A stretch of DNA of 22,461 bases, from positions 1 through 22,461 of the forward strand of contig JAUXJL010000002.1 in assembly GCA_030624805.1 (NCBI GenBank). The letters run 5' to 3'. Both the position numbers and the translations under genes were made by a program. This document shows, piece after piece, positions 8,490 through 14,930 of the stretch (its first letter is position 1; every line of letters starts with the position of its first letter). The DNA is from Acidimicrobiia bacterium (GTDB lineage Bacteria; Actinomycetota; Acidimicrobiia; Spongiisociales; SHLN01). The notes under the pieces are model-generated. The model was not told the origin of the DNA and did not search any database. It worked only from the letters and a program-made list of their open reading frames with translations.

Positions 8490-8783
8490 ATGCACGCTGC
8501 CGCGTTGCGCGTTGACCTTCGAATACCCGACGTCCACTCACTCAAGGAGAAGCGTCATCGCATGAGCATGCTCACCAGCGACCTGCGGAGGGCCTTCCCG
8601 GCCGCGGCGACGTCCGAGGTCGGGTTTCAGGACCAATGGCAGAGAGCTGCCCTCGGCGTTGCACTGGTCGCACCCGATCACCATCATCTCGAGCGACTCA
8701 TTGTCGGCGTACGCCGCTACTTCGACGGCCGGCCGGACGCTGAGCTCCTCGAGCTCGAACTGTCCTACCTGGAGCGACAATGA
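8490..8783 (+). CDS. ylxP: DUF503 / YlxP family protein
   Basis: A 97-residue protein of the DUF503 family, found between infB and rbfA in many Gram-positive genomes. Visible family features are the opening beta strand, the SLKEKR motif (residues 18-23), a central VGFQDQWQRAALGVALVA segment in place of the usual V-E-x-x-D-x-W-Q-x-A strand, and a C-terminal E-x-E strand. Biochemical function is not established; position suggests a link to ribosome assembly. The ATG is at 8490, 56 bp after infB. Its TGA overlaps the rbfA ATG as ATGA. Confidence 0.88.
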   Translation: MHAAALRVDLRIPDVHSLKEKRHRMSMLTSDLRRAFPAAATSEVGFQDQWQRAALGVALVAPDHHHLERLIVGVRRYFDGRPDAELLELELSYLERQ

Positions 8784-9133
8784 GGGGTGGGCCGCGCATG
8801 CCGCGCGTGAATGAGCTGCTCAGGGAAGTCGTGGCCGAGGAGTTACGAGTTCTCAAGGACCCGGCGATCGGATTCGTGACTGTCACTGCCGTCGACACCT
8901 CTCCGGATCTGCACAGTGCCCTCGTCTTCTACACCGCGCTCGGTACCGAGGAGGAACAAGCCGCTTGTGCGGCAGCCCTCAAACGAGCCACCCCACACCT
9001 TCGCTCCCGGATGGGTGCCCAGGTTCGTCTCAAGTTCACGCCGGCGATCGAGTTCCGAGTGGACCCGTCTCTACAGACCGGCCTTCGCATCGACACACTC
9101 CTTCGTGAAATCGCGGTCACCGATGAACAGTGA
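8780..9133 (+). CDS. rbfA: Ribosome-binding factor A
   Basis: RbfA is a KH-type factor needed for late 30S maturation and 16S 5'-end processing. The 117-residue product has the family layout: RVNELLREVVAEEL (N-terminal helix), DPAIGFVTVTAVDTSPDL, and PHLRSRMGAQVRLKFTPAIEF leading into the final helix. The ATG at 8780 overlaps the DUF503 stop (ATGA); a second in-frame ATG at 8798 is possible and would remove six residues. The 3' end overlaps the nrnA start by 11 bp. Confidence 0.94.
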   Translation: MRGGPRMPRVNELLREVVAEELRVLKDPAIGFVTVTAVDTSPDLHSALVFYTALGTEEEQAACAAALKRATPHLRSRMGAQVRLKFTPAIEFRVDPSLQTGLRIDTLLREIAVTDEQ

Positions 9134-10097
9134 TGCACTCGCTGAGACGATGGCGAAGGCGACCCTGGTGTTGGGAGATGCAGATGCGATCGCGGTCAGC
9201 TGTCACATAAACCCTGACGGCGACGCCCTCGGCTCGGCGGCGGCGTTTGCCCGGGCGGCGGTGGCCGCCGGGAAGTCGGTGGTGCTCAGCTTCGGCGAGC
9301 CGTTCGAGCTGGCCGACTATTTTTCGCTGCTGCCGCTCGATCCGCTCGTGCCCCCCGCCGAGTTTCCGAGTGCCCCCGAAGTCATGATCACGTTTGACGC
9401 CGCCGACCGATCTCGCCTGGGCTCGCTAGCCGGGGCGTCCTCGGCGGCGGGCACGCTCATCGTCGTAGATCATCACGTGACCAACGACGGATTCGGGGAC
9501 ATCAACCTCATCGATAGTGAGGCTTCGGCCTCGGCTGTGTTGGCCTACGAGTTGTTGCGTGCTCTCGAGTGGCCCATCGATGCTGAGGCCGCTCTGGGCC
9601 TCCAAATGGGAATTGTGACCGACACGGGCCGATTCCAGTATGCGAACACTGACGCACGCACCTTCCGGATAGCCGCTTCATTGGTCGAAGCCGGAGCCCA
9701 TCCCGAATCGATCGGGCAGATGGTTTACGAGAACTCGCCCTACCCGTTCCTTTCGGTGGCCGCCACTGTGCAGCAGCGTGCGAAGCTCGAGCCCGAAATC
9801 TCCCTTGTCTGGTCCGAGTTGCGGGCAGAGGACCTGGCGGCCGCCGGGATCACGCGCGTGGAAGCTGAGGGGCTCATCGACTACATCCGCGTGGCTCGGG
9901 AGGCCGATGTGGCGGTATTACTGACGGAGATCGCGGACGGGACCAAGGCGAGCATGAGGTCGCGAGCAACCATTGATGTTGGGGCGCTGGCAGAGGCGTT
10001 TGGGGGCGGCGGCCATGCCCGTGCCTCGGGCTTCACAACTGAGGCATCAGTGGGCGACGTGATCGAAAGTATCCGGGATTACCTTCGTGAGCTCTGA
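9123..10097 (+). CDS. nrnA: DHH/DHHA1 phosphoesterase (NrnA-like oligoribonuclease / pAp phosphatase)
   Basis: Proteins of this type degrade nanoRNA, and some hydrolyse pAp or cyclic dinucleotide products. The DHH domain carries HINPDGDALGS (H28, D32, D34), a TFDAADRSRLGS motif, DHH at 116-118, and TDTGRFQYANT; the DHHA1 domain carries GGGGHARASG (from 294). All metal-binding residues are present. The ATG at 9123 gives 324 residues, the family length. The longer open frame to 8916 would overlap almost all of rbfA out of frame and is rejected. The gene overlaps both rbfA and truB by 11 bp. The exact substrate (nanoRNA, pAp or c-di-AMP/pApA) cannot be read from sequence. Confidence 0.92.
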   Translation: MNSDALAETMAKATLVLGDADAIAVSCHINPDGDALGSAAAFARAAVAAGKSVVLSFGEPFELADYFSLLPLDPLVPPAEFPSAPEVMITFDAADRSRLGSLAGASSAAGTLIVVDHHVTNDGFGDINLIDSEASASAVLAYELLRALEWPIDAEAALGLQMGIVTDTGRFQYANTDARTFRIAASLVEAGAHPESIGQMVYENSPYPFLSVAATVQQRAKLEPEISLVWSELRAEDLAAAGITRVEAEGLIDYIRVAREADVAVLLTEIADGTKASMRSRATIDVGALAEAFGGGGHARASGFTTEASVGDVIESIRDYLREL

Positions 10098-10965
10098 GGG
10101 GTTTCTCCTCGTCGACAAAGCGAGTGGGTGGACCTCGCATGACGTCGTTGCCAAGGTGCGGGGCTTGGCCGGCATGAAGAAGGTGGGACACGCCGGGACC
10201 CTTGACCCGATGGCGACCGGTTTGCTTGTGCTGGGTCTCGGCCGGGCCACGCGGCTGCTGCGGTTCGTGCAAGGTTTCCCGAAGGAATATCACGCTCGCG
10301 CTCAGCTTGGCGTAGCCACCGACACCCTCGACGCCGAAGGCACCGAAATCGAACGGGCTCCGCTCTTGGTGGATCGTGCCGCAGTCGAAGCTGAGCTTCC
10401 TCGCTTTCGAGGTGAGATAGAGCAAGTACCTCCGATGGTTTCGGCGATCAAAATCGGCGGCCAGAGACTGTACGAGCTGGCACGCAAGGGCGAGGAAATC
10501 GACCGACAGCCCCGCCAGGTGGAGATCTACGAATTGGAGCTGACTGGATTCGAGCCTGGTGAATACCCCTTCGTGGAGTTTCGAGTCGTGTGTTCGAGCG
10601 GCACCTACATTCGAACACTCGCCGACGACATCGGTCGCGCTATGGGCGGGCGAGCCCATCTCGTTGGGTTGCGACGCGCCCGAATCGGATCGTTGCATGT
10701 TGACGGAGCACACACGACAGAGGCGCTCGTCGAAGCCGACCTGGGTATCCGTCCCTACGTGATGGCATCATCGGCGGGTCTGGCCGATCTCGCCCAGATA
10801 ACGGTCGATGAGGAGCTCGGCAAGCGAATCTCCCATGGCTCGGTCCTTTCGGTCTCGGATCTGCCCATCGACGGCCATACGGCAGTGCTCGATGTCGGGG
10901 GTAACCTCCTGGCCGTGTACGGCACCCGTGGCCACGATGCTCGCCCCGAAGTAGTTGTGGCATGA
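10087..10965 (+). CDS. truB: tRNA pseudouridine(55) synthase
   Basis: TruB makes pseudouridine 55 in the T-loop of most tRNAs. The 292-residue product starts at GTG 10087. It has the opening GFLLVDKASGWTSHDVV and the catalytic loop HAGTLDPMATGLLVL with nucleophilic Asp40. It also has the PPMVSAIKIGGQRLYELAR segment and a C-terminal extension of about 60 residues with PUA-like strands. The start overlaps the nrnA stop by 11 bp and the stop overlaps ribF (ATGA), so it is embedded in the operon. Confidence 0.96.
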   Translation: MSSEGFLLVDKASGWTSHDVVAKVRGLAGMKKVGHAGTLDPMATGLLVLGLGRATRLLRFVQGFPKEYHARAQLGVATDTLDAEGTEIERAPLLVDRAAVEAELPRFRGEIEQVPPMVSAIKIGGQRLYELARKGEEIDRQPRQVEIYELELTGFEPGEYPFVEFRVVCSSGTYIRTLADDIGRAMGGRAHLVGLRRARIGSLHVDGAHTTEALVEADLGIRPYVMASSAGLADLAQITVDEELGKRISHGSVLSVSDLPIDGHTAVLDVGGNLLAVYGTRGHDARPEVVVA

Positions 10966-11921
10966 AGGTTCTGGTCGGGAATCCTGAGGTCTGGGGACCA
11001 CCCCCCGGAGGTGTGGCAGTCTCCATCGGCGTGTTCGACGGCGTGCACCTCGGTCACAGGCAAATGTTCGACGTTCTGAAGGAGGGGGCTGAATCCCTCG
11101 GTGGCCTCCCGATCGGGGCAGTGACTTTCGATCGGCACCCCCTCGCCACTATCGACCCCGGTCGGTCGCCCGACCTGGTAAGTACTCCTGAGGAGCGGTT
11201 GGCATTGTTCGACGAAGCCGGGCTCGACTTCGCGGCAGTATTGACTTTTGACGAGGCGACCCGGGGTCTCGCGCCGGAAGGATTCGTGCAAGCGGTCCTG
11301 GCCGCCGGGCTTGGCGCCCGACTCGCGGTTGTAGGGGAGGGGTTCCGATTCGGCCTACATGCCTCAGGCGATGTGGACGAGCTCAGGCGTCTCGGAGATC
11401 ACTACGGATTCGCGGTTCGGTCCGTCAAGCTCCTCGAGACCGATGCAGGTCCGATTTCCTCAACTCTGGTACGGCGAGCCGTAACCGCCGGAGACATGGC
11501 GGCCGCCGCCGATCTGCTTGGTCGCCCGTTCGTACGTACTGGCCGGGTGGTCGCAGGAGATCGGCGCGGCGTTGAGATCGGGTTTCCGACTGCCAATCTC
11601 GATATACCGCCGGGACTCCTTGTCCCCTCCGGCGGTGTCTATGCGGCGTTCGCTCACGTGGGTGGACAGAAGATCGAGGCAGTGGTCAACATCGGTACGA
11701 GGCCGACGTTCGATGGGGTTCGAGAAGTGGTCGAAGCTCATCTTCTCGACTACACGGGCGACCTGTACGGGCAGGACCTCACGATCGAATTCATTGAGCG
11801 TCTTCGGGCGGAACAGCGGTTCGACTCCGTTCCCGACCTCGTTGAGCAAATTGGTCGCGATGTCGAGTTAGCGCGGGGGCGCCTCGGCGAGGTCCAGGCC
11901 GCCGGAGAACCCACCCCTTGA
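10962..11921 (+). CDS. ribF: Bifunctional riboflavin kinase / FAD synthetase
   Basis: RibF phosphorylates riboflavin to FMN and adenylylates FMN to FAD in the cytosol. The N-terminal nucleotidyltransferase domain (about 1-180) carries SIGVFDGVHLGHRQM near residue 22 and GEGFRFGLHASGD near 125. The C-terminal flavokinase domain (about 185-305) carries GFPTANL from residue 207, GVYAAF and NIGTRPTF. The length of 319 is typical. The ATG at 10962 overlaps the truB stop. truB-ribF adjacency is widely conserved in bacteria. No FMN riboswitch is seen upstream, as expected inside an operon. Confidence 0.96.
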   Translation: MKVLVGNPEVWGPPPGGVAVSIGVFDGVHLGHRQMFDVLKEGAESLGGLPIGAVTFDRHPLATIDPGRSPDLVSTPEERLALFDEAGLDFAAVLTFDEATRGLAPEGFVQAVLAAGLGARLAVVGEGFRFGLHASGDVDELRRLGDHYGFAVRSVKLLETDAGPISSTLVRRAVTAGDMAAAADLLGRPFVRTGRVVAGDRRGVEIGFPTANLDIPPGLLVPSGGVYAAFAHVGGQKIEAVVNIGTRPTFDGVREVVEAHLLDYTGDLYGQDLTIEFIERLRAEQRFDSVPDLVEQIGRDVELARGRLGEVQAAGEPTP

Positions 11922-11952
11922 ATCGCCGGTTGGGATCACGCATGCTTCGCCG

Positions 11953-13446
11953 GTGTTATGGTCGGCAATCCTCATCTTGCTGGTCGGCCTCATCGTTCCA
12001 GACGAGGCGACTCCTTCGACCACGTCGACGACTCTCGAAATACCAGACAGTCCGGCCGCCGGGCTGTCCCTCGACCCTCAGGCCGTAACGAGCCCGGACT
12101 TCCCGCCGCCACCGACGCTCCCGGTCCAAGCTTCGCCGCTGGGCTCCCCGGCGGCAGTCTGGGCTGCGATCGCGGCGACGGCAGCGTGGCGGACGGCCCG
12201 GGCCCGCCGGATTTCTGTTGCCACACGTGAGGTGCGGGATTCTCTTCAGGACAGCCTTTTCAGCGATGTCAATCACGAGGATCTTTCTCGCATTGCTCGC
12301 ATCTTCGACACGCTTGACCCCATGGAGGCGACGGCGGTGGTTGCCTCACTCAGCGACCGTGAGCTCGGTGTATGGCTTCGAGAGCTGGACGGCTGGGCTG
12401 GCAGTTTCAGCCCGGCGGAGGAGGAGGCCTTGTTTTCCCGCCTGGTCGGAACGCTGGCACCGGATCAGCTTGCCCGGCTCATCTCAATGGGCAAATCGCA
12501 CGAGCTGATGGAGGCGACCATGGTCGACGGCTCATCTCGGGTGCGAGCCGAACTGGCGGTAGCCTTGTGGTCTGTACTCGAGCCGGCCGACCGCGACTGG
12601 GAAGACATCGCCGGGGTGTTCGAGTCAGCTTCGGTGACCGATAGGGAGGGGGCGGTTGCCCGCGCAATGTCGGGTTCACTGCTAATCGATCTCCTGGGGG
12701 TAGATGTCCGAGGGCCCGACCGATCGCCACGGGTCCGTTTCGATACCCTGGCTCGCTTCGTCGACGGTGCCGCGGCTTTTGAAGATCCGGGCCTCAAAGC
12801 TGAGATCTTCGTTGCGGCAAACGAGGCGCTGAGTGGAATTCACCGGATGCACCGGGTGGGGGATATCAAGCCGACGGAAGTCCTCAGCCGCCTTGGAGCC
12901 CTGATTCGCACAGATCCTGGCCCAGTCGTCATCCAGCTCAACCATCGCTATGACCCACACGGCGACGTCATGGCGGGATGGGTTCACGACATGATCGAGG
13001 CAGATCGGCTCGACGAGCTGGACGTTGTGTTCGTCGACCTGCTTGGTAGCTCTGAGCGGCTGGCGTACTTTGCTGAGGTCGGTGAAGATCCGGCCCGGCC
13101 ATATCCGAACGCCGCCAACCTGGGTTACTACGTCGGTGCGTACAGTCTCGCCATCGACGCTGTCGCCGACGGAGCCGAAGATCAGATCAACCTGGTCGAA
13201 CAGCTGTTTTCGATCGTGACCGGAATCGTGCCGGGCCCGGACAACTCCAGGGTCCTGCTTCCTCTCAGCCCGCTGGTCGATGTGCACGCAAGATCGGTGG
13301 TCGATGGGTTACGTTCCGAGGCGGCCACACTGAAACAAACCCTGTGGGGCCTGGCAAAACCACGTACGGCGGAGGGTTTGTTTTGGAACGGGCCCGGTAC
13401 CACCCAATTCCAGGATGCCTGGGAGGAAGTGGTGGCGGTCCGATGA
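11953..13446 (+). CDS. Uncharacterised membrane-anchored helical protein
   Basis: I do not recognise this 497-residue protein. It opens with a hydrophobic segment (residues 2-16) that could be a signal anchor, then a Pro/Thr/Ser-rich linker (19-63). A short Ala-rich hydrophobic stretch (66-79) follows, ending in a basic cluster RTARARR. The rest is predicted to be mainly helical and acidic. Residues 111-175 contain FDTLDPMEATAVVASLSDRE and LVGTLAPDQLARLISMG. From memory, LxPxEAxxVVxxLSDxxL patterns of this kind occur in helical modules of secreted or toxin-related proteins; that is a weak inference. A second distinctive segment, LGYYVGAYSLAIDAV followed by LVEQLFSIVTGIV, is at 390-428. The GTG at 11953 is 31 bp after ribF; no in-frame ATG gives the hydrophobic start. 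GC3-rich codon use argues it is a real gene. Confidence 0.75.
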   Translation: MLWSAILILLVGLIVPDEATPSTTSTTLEIPDSPAAGLSLDPQAVTSPDFPPPPTLPVQASPLGSPAAVWAAIAATAAWRTARARRISVATREVRDSLQDSLFSDVNHEDLSRIARIFDTLDPMEATAVVASLSDRELGVWLRELDGWAGSFSPAEEEALFSRLVGTLAPDQLARLISMGKSHELMEATMVDGSSRVRAELAVALWSVLEPADRDWEDIAGVFESASVTDREGAVARAMSGSLLIDLLGVDVRGPDRSPRVRFDTLARFVDGAAAFEDPGLKAEIFVAANEALSGIHRMHRVGDIKPTEVLSRLGALIRTDPGPVVIQLNHRYDPHGDVMAGWVHDMIEADRLDELDVVFVDLLGSSERLAYFAEVGEDPARPYPNAANLGYYVGAYSLAIDAVADGAEDQINLVEQLFSIVTGIVPGPDNSRVLLPLSPLVDVHARSVVDGLRSEAATLKQTLWGLAKPRTAEGLFWNGPGTTQFQDAWEEVVAVR

Positions 13447-13708
13447 AACCCGGTCGGCAGCCTCAGCACGTGTGTGACTTGTGGCTTGGGAGGCGCATCA
13501 CCCATCTCCCTCCGAGAACTCGCCGCCTTTCACGGATAACTGGAGACTGTCTCTGAGACTCGACACCTTGGACAAAAACACAGAATCGGCCCGGTCCTCT
13601 TTAACCTCGCCCCGTGACCACCCGTGATCAGCCCCGTCAGCCTGGGATATACCGCGGATTCCTGGCCGCCCGGGAGTGGCTGACTCCAAACCCCGAAGGC
13701 GAGGCCAA
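13447..13708. other. 262-bp gap between the uncharacterised gene and the Rid gene
   Basis: No convincing gene is seen on either strand. The only structure noted is the interlocking inverted repeat GAGACTGTCTCTGAGAC at 13543-13559, which could be an operator or a small hairpin. No clear -35/-10 pair for the Rid gene was found. Confidence 0.4.
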
Positions 13709-14095
13709 ATGATCCAGCGAATTCGCTCCGGCTCACCGTACGAAGCAACGATCGGATTTTCTCGCGCCATCCGGGCCGGCGATCGGGTGCTCGTATCGGG
13801 TACCGCCCCGGTTCCGCCCCCCGGCGAGGAGGTTGCCGAAAGTGCGGGCGCCCAGATGCGACGCTGTGGTGAGATCATCGCGGCTGCCCTCGAAGAGGCG
13901 GGCGCTGAGCTGAGCTGGGTGGTACGGACCAGAATGTTTATTACCGATGTTGCCTACGCAGAGGCGGTCGGGGCGGCTCACGCCGAGATTTTCGGCCAGG
14001 CCCAACCAGCAGCCACGATGGTGGTGGCTTCGCTCCTCGATCCCGCCTGGAAGGTCGAGGTCGAGGCCGAAGCAATCATTCCCGGAGAGCAGTAA
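13709..14095 (+). CDS. Rid (YjgF/YER057c/UK114) family protein lacking the catalytic arginine
   Basis: Rid proteins form trimers; RidA itself hydrolyses reactive enamine/imine intermediates. From the ATG at 13709 the product has 128 residues, the standard length, and opens RIRSGSPYEATIGFSRAIR. A GTG at 13676 would add 11 residues without family support. Recognisable parts are RVLVSGTAP, a central GEIIAAALEEAG helix, VRTRMFITDV, and the closing VEVEAEAII strand. In RidA the catalytic Arg sits in a P-A-R-S motif; here the aligned segment is QPAATMVVASLLD, with Ala in that place. This fits a non-RidA Rid subgroup whose activity is unclear. The gene may be a separate transcription unit. Confidence 0.87.
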   Translation: MIQRIRSGSPYEATIGFSRAIRAGDRVLVSGTAPVPPPGEEVAESAGAQMRRCGEIIAAALEEAGAELSWVVRTRMFITDVAYAEAVGAAHAEIFGQAQPAATMVVASLLDPAWKVEVEAEAIIPGEQ

Positions 14096-14098
14096 GCG

Positions 14099-14139
14099 GC
14101 AACGCCTTCGGCGTTGCTTAGGAGTTGCTTCGCAACTCC
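14099..14139. repeat. Two tandem perfect hairpins after the Rid gene
   Basis: GCAACGCCTTCGGCGTTGC (14099-14117) and GGAGTTGCTTCGCAACTCC (14121-14139) each form an 8-bp perfect stem around a TTC loop, three bases apart. The arms share GCAAC/GTTGC, so the two can also pair with each other. There is no U-tract, so a classical intrinsic terminator is not supported. Position just after the stop suggests transcript-end protection or a dispersed palindromic repeat. Confidence 0.8.
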
Positions 14140-14198
14140 ACGTTGGCGGCTTGTAATGCGCGATCCCAGGACCGTTGTTGCTGCTTCATCGGAATCGG

Positions 14199-14312
14199 GG
14201 TTTCTCTGGACTTGGCGCCGGCGGCGCCGGCCGTCGATCAGCTCAGACGCGGCGGCAGCGCTCGTATTGCTCGGCCATCGAGGCAAAGGTGCTCGCGACG
14301 CGGCCGAGGAAT
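14199..14312. repeat. Direct repeat copy 1 (about 114 bp)
   Basis: Matches 14356-14469 at an offset of 157 bp, with nine differences over about 114 positions by hand count (roughly 92 percent). It contains the GC hairpin GGCGCCGGCGGCGCC (14215-14229) and a long stem with arms at 14266-14276 and 14302-14312, with one G-G mismatch. Confidence 0.85.
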
Positions 14313-14355
14313 ACGAAAATAGGGAACGACGCGGCTAAGAAATCAATGAGAGAGT

Positions 14356-14469
14356 GGTTTCTCTGGACTTGGCGCCGGCGGCGCCAGTCGTCGATCAGCC
14401 CAGACGCGGCGGCAGCGCTCGTATTTCTTGGCCATCGAAGCAAAGGTGCTCGTGACGCGGCCAAGAAAT
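14356..14469. repeat. Direct repeat copy 2 (about 114 bp)
   Basis: Second copy of the element. It contains the same GC hairpin (14372-14386) and a perfect 11-bp stem ATTTCTTGGCC (14423-14433) / GGCCAAGAAAT (14459-14469). The stem encloses an inner stem CGA-GCA / TGC-TCG with an AAGG loop and a bulged base. A 17-bp fragment of the same 3' end, differing at one base from 14454-14470, also lies at 14328-14344, between the copies, suggesting at least three units once existed. Confidence 0.85.
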
Positions 14470-14511
14470 CGAAGAGGGATAGGGCTAGCCTGCCTTCTCT
14501 GCTACAGTTCC

Positions 14512-14531
14512 TCCAGCCGATTCCGGCAGGG
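14512..14531 (+). promoter_or_regulatory. Leader hairpin that would hide the rpsO ribosome-binding site
   Basis: TCC-A-GCCG, loop ATTC, CGGC-A-GGG: a 4-bp stem, an A-A mismatch and three more pairs. The 3' arm contains GGCAGGG, the only Shine-Dalgarno-like sequence before the rpsO GTG (14540). S15 is known to bind and repress its own mRNA in several bacteria through different leader structures. That this hairpin does so is an inference. A TACAGT at 14503-14508 could be a -10, which would place the hairpin near the 5' end. Confidence 0.4.
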
Positions 14532-14539
14532 TTCCCAAG

Positions 14540-14797
14540 GTGAATGACACCAAAACCATCATTGAAGAGTTCGGTAAGCACGCCGCGGACACCGGGTCAC
14601 CGGAGGTCCAGGTTGCGCTTATCTCCGAGCGAGTGAGCCATCTCACCGAGCATCTGAAGGTCCACGTCAAGGACCATCACAGTCGGCGGGGTTTGCTCAT
14701 GCTGGTTGGGAAGCGCCGGCGTCTCCTCAACTACCTGCGAGATCAGGACGTGGAGCGCTACCGCAGTCTCATTTCCAAACTGGGACTTCGCCGGTAA
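14540..14797 (+). CDS. rpsO: 30S ribosomal protein S15
   Basis: S15 binds the central domain of 16S rRNA early in 30S assembly. The 85-residue product has the family core: KTIIEEFGKHAADTGSPEVQ, the VALISERVSHLTEHLK helix, KDHHSRRGLLMLVGKRRRLL with its rRNA-contacting DHHSRRG motif, and a final helix. GTG at 14540 is the start; it is about four residues shorter at the N-terminus than the commonest 89-residue form. It is followed by pnp, the conserved rpsO-pnp pair. Confidence 0.97.
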   Translation: MNDTKTIIEEFGKHAADTGSPEVQVALISERVSHLTEHLKVHVKDHHSRRGLLMLVGKRRRLLNYLRDQDVERYRSLISKLGLRR

Positions 14798-14805
14798 CCG
14801 GGCAG

Positions 14806-14821
14806 GCGACCACCAGGTCGC
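14806..14821 (+). promoter_or_regulatory. rpsO-pnp intergenic hairpin
   Basis: GCGACC, loop ACCA, GGTCGC: a perfect 6-bp stem eight bases after the rpsO stop, with no U-tract. In E. coli the rpsO-pnp interval holds a terminator and an RNase III processing site that controls PNPase; a processing role here is inferred from position only. Confidence 0.5.
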
Positions 14822-14930
14822 GTGCGAAATAACGTGAGGACCGGGTTGTTGTCAGTGGTGATTCCTTGTGAGCAGCGAGGTGTGACTACTGGTAATTGGC
14901 CCGTTCCTCCTAAAACATAAGGAGAGACGC

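Larger units (their letters stand above)
14096..14539. other. 444-bp gene-free region with hairpins and a structured direct duplication
   Basis: No convincing ORF; reading frames here are Arg-rich shadows that change between the two repeat copies. The stretch holds the paired hairpins at 14099-14139, unremarkable sequence to 14198, repeat copy 1, a short fragment of a third copy, repeat copy 2, and the rpsO leader. It separates the Rid gene from rpsO. Confidence 0.8.

Noticed and set aside
8916..9122. Upstream extension of the DHH phosphoesterase frame
   Set aside because: The extra 69 residues are the out-of-frame reading of rbfA and are Pro/Arg/Ser-rich. The ATG at 9123 gives the normal family length.
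11953..14095. Riboswitch (for example FMN) near ribF or the Rid gene
   Set aside because: No conserved riboswitch core was seen, and ribF is translationally coupled to truB with no leader.
14114..14543. Arg-rich ORFs across the direct repeats (FLWTWRRRR... on plus, ...WRRRRQVQRN on minus)
   Set aside because: On the plus strand nearly all repeat differences change amino acids. The 157-bp offset also puts the copies out of phase, so a protein-coding role there is unlikely. The minus-strand frame with FASMA is kept only as an alternative.
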